A stretch of DNA of 7,370 bases from assembly GCA_902493085.1 (NCBI GenBank), contig CABUOH010000050.1:1-7370 (forward strand). The letters run 5' to 3'. The notes under the pieces are model-generated. The model ran no database searches, was not told the origin of the DNA, and saw only the letters and a list, made by a program, of their open reading frames with translations. Of this stretch, positions 4,742 to 7,370 are shown piece by piece. Position numbers and translations under genes: made by a program. This stretch comes from an uncultured Sutterella sp. (GTDB lineage Bacteria; Pseudomonadota; Gammaproteobacteria; Burkholderiales; Burkholderiaceae_F). Position 1 is the first letter of the stretch, and every line of letters begins with the position of its first letter.

Positions 4742-7370
4742 ATGCTTCTATCCGATTTTCCCGATCCCTTCAGTCTTTACCTTGTCCCCAGAGAGCGGCT
4801 TTCCGCCTTCCAGAAAAACAAGCAAGCGAGCGCCATGCGCACGGTCTGCTTCAAGGTGGATGAAGCGACACTCTCCGAAGAAGATCGCCTCAAGCTTGAT
4901 GCGCTCCACAACGCATACGGTGCTCAGGTGGATCGGTTCCTGCGCCTGCTGGGCATGCGCGACTATCGCCGTTATGCCATCGGCGATCGGTATCGCGATC
5001 TGCGCGATCAAATCGTCGCGGATCAAGGACAGGCCATCGAGGCGGCGCTCAAAACCCATGCATATTCGAAGCGCTCGAAGAAGGTTCGCGCCCGCATGAC
5101 AGAGCTTGCCGGAAACGCCGCGGTTCTGCCGGCAACAATCGCCCCCAAGATCGATCCGATTCTGACGGGCGGGCTTCAGGCCCGTCATTGGAAGCTCGGT
5201 CTTCAGCAGGCTTCGGGAACGGTGTTCCGGTGGTGGCGCCTGTTGCAGAGCGAGGCATTGGCAGCCATTCGCCGCAAGAAGTCCTATGCGGGCTACACGA
5301 TGGAGGAGTGCCGCTACATCGTCGGCCTGCTGTCCGATGCGACCGACCGCTTCTTCGACATGATGGACGGCAGGGTGCCGCTTCCCGTCAAGCTTGATGA
5401 TGTGGACAAGATCCGCAATGCGCGCGGTCTCTGCATTCAGATGGTGCGTGCCGTACATGACGCCATGGGACACATGCCCCGCCGCGGTGAAAACCGCAGC
5501 GTCTGGTTTGACGAAAGCTGCTATACCTCGACCTACATTGAGGCGGAGGATCGCACGCTCATCGAACTGATGTCGCCTGTTCCCGGCAAGCACATCAGCC
5601 TCAAAATCAATGGACGAGTTCCGATCCGTGATTTCTGCCTCCGCAGAGGACACAAGGAGCGCGTGCGCTGCAGCCGCTCTGCAAAACCGACCATTCAAAC
5701 CGTCAGAACGGAAGTCGGTCTGGAAATTCACGTGACGATTCCGCTCAAGTCGAAAGAGGTCAAGCTCGATCAATCGCTTCGTTCTCTGGCATCCTTCGAG
5801 ACTGTCCGCGCTTCGGGCCGTCTTTCGAACACCTTGATGAGCAACTGGTTCGAGTCCGACCGCTATGAGTCGACCTACGACATGGCAGCCAACGAAACGA
5901 CAGTGCGGCTCTTCGAGAATCCGAAACACCAGGGGCTCTCGCTCACGTTTGCGGGGGAACTCCCCTTCAGGGATCGCAAGATCACGAAAAAAGGCAGGCT
6001 TCAAGTTCTCAAGAGCAAGCACAAGCCACTGGTTCGGCTGAATCGATCGGCCGGCAGAACGACGTTGGACGTGCTCGGCAATCCCGTCGCGCCTGCTTGG
6101 GTGCAGCCCCCGTCGGAGTCGACCTTCGTACGCCTTCATCGCTGCCCGGTGAAGACGATGACGGGCACGTGCGGCAGCGAAGCCGGGCGGATGCCCTCCC
6201 GCTGGATCGGCGCCGGTGCCTACACGGTGACTTACGATGAAGCGAAGGATGAGACGATCGTGGCCGTGAATCGTCCGCGCGAAGGCATGGCGTTCACCGT
6301 CACGCTTGCCGGGCACGCACCGCTTCGCGAGATGGTGCGTCCGAGGATGGGCAAAACCTATGCACTCGCCCGACCGAAGAAGCCGTCCTTCCATGTGGTG
6401 TTCCCTTCGAAGAACACCGTTGCGCTCGAACTCATCCTGAATGTCGAAACGAAGCCTGTTGCCGAAGAAGAGGATTTCGAGAAGCCCGCGCGCGCAGACG
6501 TCGAGTCTTACGAGGGCGTCTATCCGGAGAAGGTGCAAACAAGCATCTGGTACATGCCGCAGCACTATTGCGCCACGCATGATGTCGTACGCGGCATGAC
6601 CGAGATTCGCATTACGCCGCCCGACGGAGGACGTGCCTTCGCAATCGACATCGTGGGACACGACCACCTCGCGCAGTATCGACGCTTGGAAGACGGCACG
6701 GTTGAGGAAAAGGCCTGTCGCTGCAAGCCCGCCATTCAACTGGCCTTCGTTGGTCGCGATCCTGAGACGGGCGTTCGGCTCCTTGAGGTGCGCATGCAGG
6801 GGCGCATCCGTCCGAAGGATGTGGCCGACGGCGACGCGTCGCTTTCAGATCCGGATCTGGTTCGAGCCATGGCGTTCGACTTTGGCTACACCGAAGTCGC
6901 CTACGATGCGCTCGGCAACCGCTTCGGTGAAAAGTTGGGCGGCATTCTGAGCCGTTTTGCCGACTTTCTGCTGAAGGCCGACCGAGCCCGCAATCGATTC
7001 CGTGCGATGACGATGCCGCCGAGAGCTCAGCCGGACAAGCCCGTGCCCGCCTTCGACAAGGCGAAGGCCAGGCGCATCCGCCGCTGCAATCTCGGCGAGG
7101 CGACCTACAATCGACGTCTTCACGCCTTCCGGGAGGAATTCAAGAAGGAAGTGAACCGTGCGCTCAACGAGATGTTCGATCTGCATGCAGGTGCCGTCTT
7201 CATCATCGAAGCCTTCGGACTGGTCTTTCGCTATGCCGGCATCAGCAAATACTGGCGGCGTCGACTCTCGTCATGGGTTCGCGGCCTGCTTGCCGAACGC
7301 CTTGAATTCAAGGCGGCGGAACGCAGGGTGCGCCTGATCTACGTGCCGGCCGCTTATTCGAGCCAGTCGT
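4742..7370 (+). CDS. Giant TnpB/Cas12-like RuvC nuclease with four tandem beta-rich modules (3' end outside window)
   Basis: The frame is open for 876 codons to the window edge. ATG 4742 is the first start after an in-frame TGA (4706-4708). ATG 4835 (residue 32, MRTVCFKV) matches the usual first strand of TnpB and may be the real start; neither has a strong Shine-Dalgarno. In order: the N-terminal strand (32-39), a helical recognition-lobe-like part (about 43-245), four ~115-residue repeats (250-692), then RuvC. RuvC-I is MAFDFGYTEVAYDALGNRFG (710-729) with Asp713, matching the TnpB D.G......D..G pattern. A basic helical stretch (772-815) follows. RuvC-II is AVFIIEAFG (818-826) with Glu823. 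The bridge-like helix and VPAAYSSQS (868-876) match the TnpB PAYTSQ.C block preceding the zinc finger. RuvC-III Asp should lie just beyond the window. Typical TnpB has about 400 residues. The family predicts RNA-guided DNA cleavage with a guide encoded near or past its 3' end. A type V effector is an alternative; no CRISPR array is visible. Confidence 0.85.
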   Translation, partial: MLLSDFPDPFSLYLVPRERLSAFQKNKQASAMRTVCFKVDEATLSEEDRLKLDALHNAYGAQVDRFLRLLGMRDYRRYAIGDRYRDLRDQIVADQGQAIEAALKTHAYSKRSKKVRARMTELAGNAAVLPATIAPKIDPILTGGLQARHWKLGLQQASGTVFRWWRLLQSEALAAIRRKKSYAGYTMEECRYIVGLLSDATDRFFDMMDGRVPLPVKLDDVDKIRNARGLCIQMVRAVHDAMGHMPRRGENRSVWFDESCYTSTYIEAEDRTLIELMSPVPGKHISLKINGRVPIRDFCLRRGHKERVRCSRSAKPTIQTVRTEVGLEIHVTIPLKSKEVKLDQSLRSLASFETVRASGRLSNTLMSNWFESDRYESTYDMAANETTVRLFENPKHQGLSLTFAGELPFRDRKITKKGRLQVLKSKHKPLVRLNRSAGRTTLDVLGNPVAPAWVQPPSESTFVRLHRCPVKTMTGTCGSEAGRMPSRWIGAGAYTVTYDEAKDETIVAVNRPREGMAFTVTLAGHAPLREMVRPRMGKTYALARPKKPSFHVVFPSKNTVALELILNVETKPVAEEEDFEKPARADVESYEGVYPEKVQTSIWYMPQHYCATHDVVRGMTEIRITPPDGGRAFAIDIVGHDHLAQYRRLEDGTVEEKACRCKPAIQLAFVGRDPETGVRLLEVRMQGRIRPKDVADGDASLSDPDLVRAMAFDFGYTEVAYDALGNRFGEKLGGILSRFADFLLKADRARNRFRAMTMPPRAQPDKPVPAFDKAKARRIRRCNLGEATYNRRLHAFREEFKKEVNRALNEMFDLHAGAVFIIEAFGLVFRYAGISKYWRRRLSSWVRGLLAERLEFKAAERRVRLIYVPAAYSSQS
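5489..6817 (+). repeat. Four tandem protein modules (WED-like, ~115 residues each)
   Basis: Module anchor Trp codons are at 5504, 5846, 6203 and 6548 (residues 255, 369, 488, 603). Relative to each Trp, a Tyr occurs at +6, a Thr at +9, a Gly opening G.xPxR (degenerate GHDHLAQ in module 4) at +36, and a Lys-Pro at +60, +59, +59 and +59. Each is followed by alternating hydrophobic strands such as TIQTVRTEVGLEIHVTIPL. The strand pattern resembles the TnpB/Cas12 WED barrel (I.LP..G.V.I....I..VTI.R...WYVSF), so these may be WED duplications; that homology is my inference. DNA-level identity is low, so the duplication is old. Confidence 0.85.

Larger units (their letters stand above)
4530..7370 (+). 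mobile_element. Probable TnpB-type element, left part, inserted in the RT gene (right end outside window)
   Basis: Sequence changes character at about 4530. By hand count the 210 nt up to 4530 are about 66% GC and the next 210 nt about 47%. The RT coding similarity ends at this point. The following 212 nt are non-coding and hold small hairpins near the presumed left end: ACCGC 4643-4647 / GCGGT 4656-4660 and ATGCG 4673-4677 / CGCAT 4689-4693. Then comes a TnpB-like gene. IS605- and IS607-type elements lack terminal inverted repeats and make no long target duplications, which fits this clean junction. The junction bases AAGG-GTAT would suit a GG target of the IS607 kind, but no transposase gene (tnpA) is seen. 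The exact left end is not proven. Confidence 0.5.

Noticed and set aside
4748..6739. Long minus-strand open frame of 663 codons
   Set aside because: It is antisense to the TnpB-like gene, has no recognisable motif and is rich in Arg/His. The plus-strand frame has catalytic motifs and internal repeats, so this is a shadow of a GC-rich gene.
1..7370. CRISPR array, tRNA or tnpA transposase
   Set aside because: No spaced identical repeats, no cloverleaf-like sequence and no Y1 HUH or serine recombinase motif were seen. The only tandem DNA repeat is the 15-bp coding tract.

Overview
The window looks like an accessory island in a GC-rich proteobacterium. A Burkholderiales/betaproteobacterial host is my guess, from the high GC and a TGnTACAGT extended -10 element; this is weak evidence. 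The left edge holds the 3' end of a housekeeping-type gene of the RlmN/Cfr radical-SAM RNA methyltransferase family (2-583).

A gene-free stretch of about 460 bp (584-1047) follows and is not empty. It carries a promoter-like extended -10 (650-655), a densely structured putative RNA of about 300 nt (661-962) and a textbook intrinsic terminator (941-962). Distant CGCGAAG/CTTCGCG arms bracket the hairpins, as the a1/a2 arms of a retron msr-msd RNA would. Next is a large, mainly helical protein of unknown family (1048-2823). It ends in a charged linker encoded by 15-bp tandem repeats. A reverse transcriptase overlaps it by 7 bp (2817-4541). The RT has retron hallmarks: NAxxH, YADD and a TGLVVN block in the VTG position. 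It also has a non-RT N-terminal extension of about 330 residues. Coding signal in the RT frame continues upstream of its ATG to the repeat tract, so the two ORFs may be one gene of about 1,160 codons split by a -1 shift, an indel or recoding. I read this block as an atypical retron: ncRNA, helical partner or fusion, and RT.

The RT stops abruptly in its thumb region, at LKG-IC-stop. At the same point base composition falls from about 66% GC (210 nt before) to about 47% GC (210 nt after, hand-counted). This looks like the left end of an inserted element. Beyond it, 4742-7370 is an uninterrupted reading frame of at least 876 codons that runs off the window. It is a TnpB/Cas12-like RuvC nuclease, with RuvC-I Asp713, RuvC-II Glu823 and the start of the TSQ-type zinc-finger region. 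It is much larger than ordinary TnpB because four tandem copies of a ~115-residue beta-rich module lie ahead of the RuvC domain, with key residues at almost invariant spacing. I know of no described TnpB or Cas12 with this architecture.

Two unusual systems therefore sit side by side: a retron-like cassette with a giant RT, and a giant TnpB-like nuclease whose element probably disrupted the RT gene. Functional cooperation between them is possible, but the sequence supports insertion better. No CRISPR array, tnpA or tRNA was seen.
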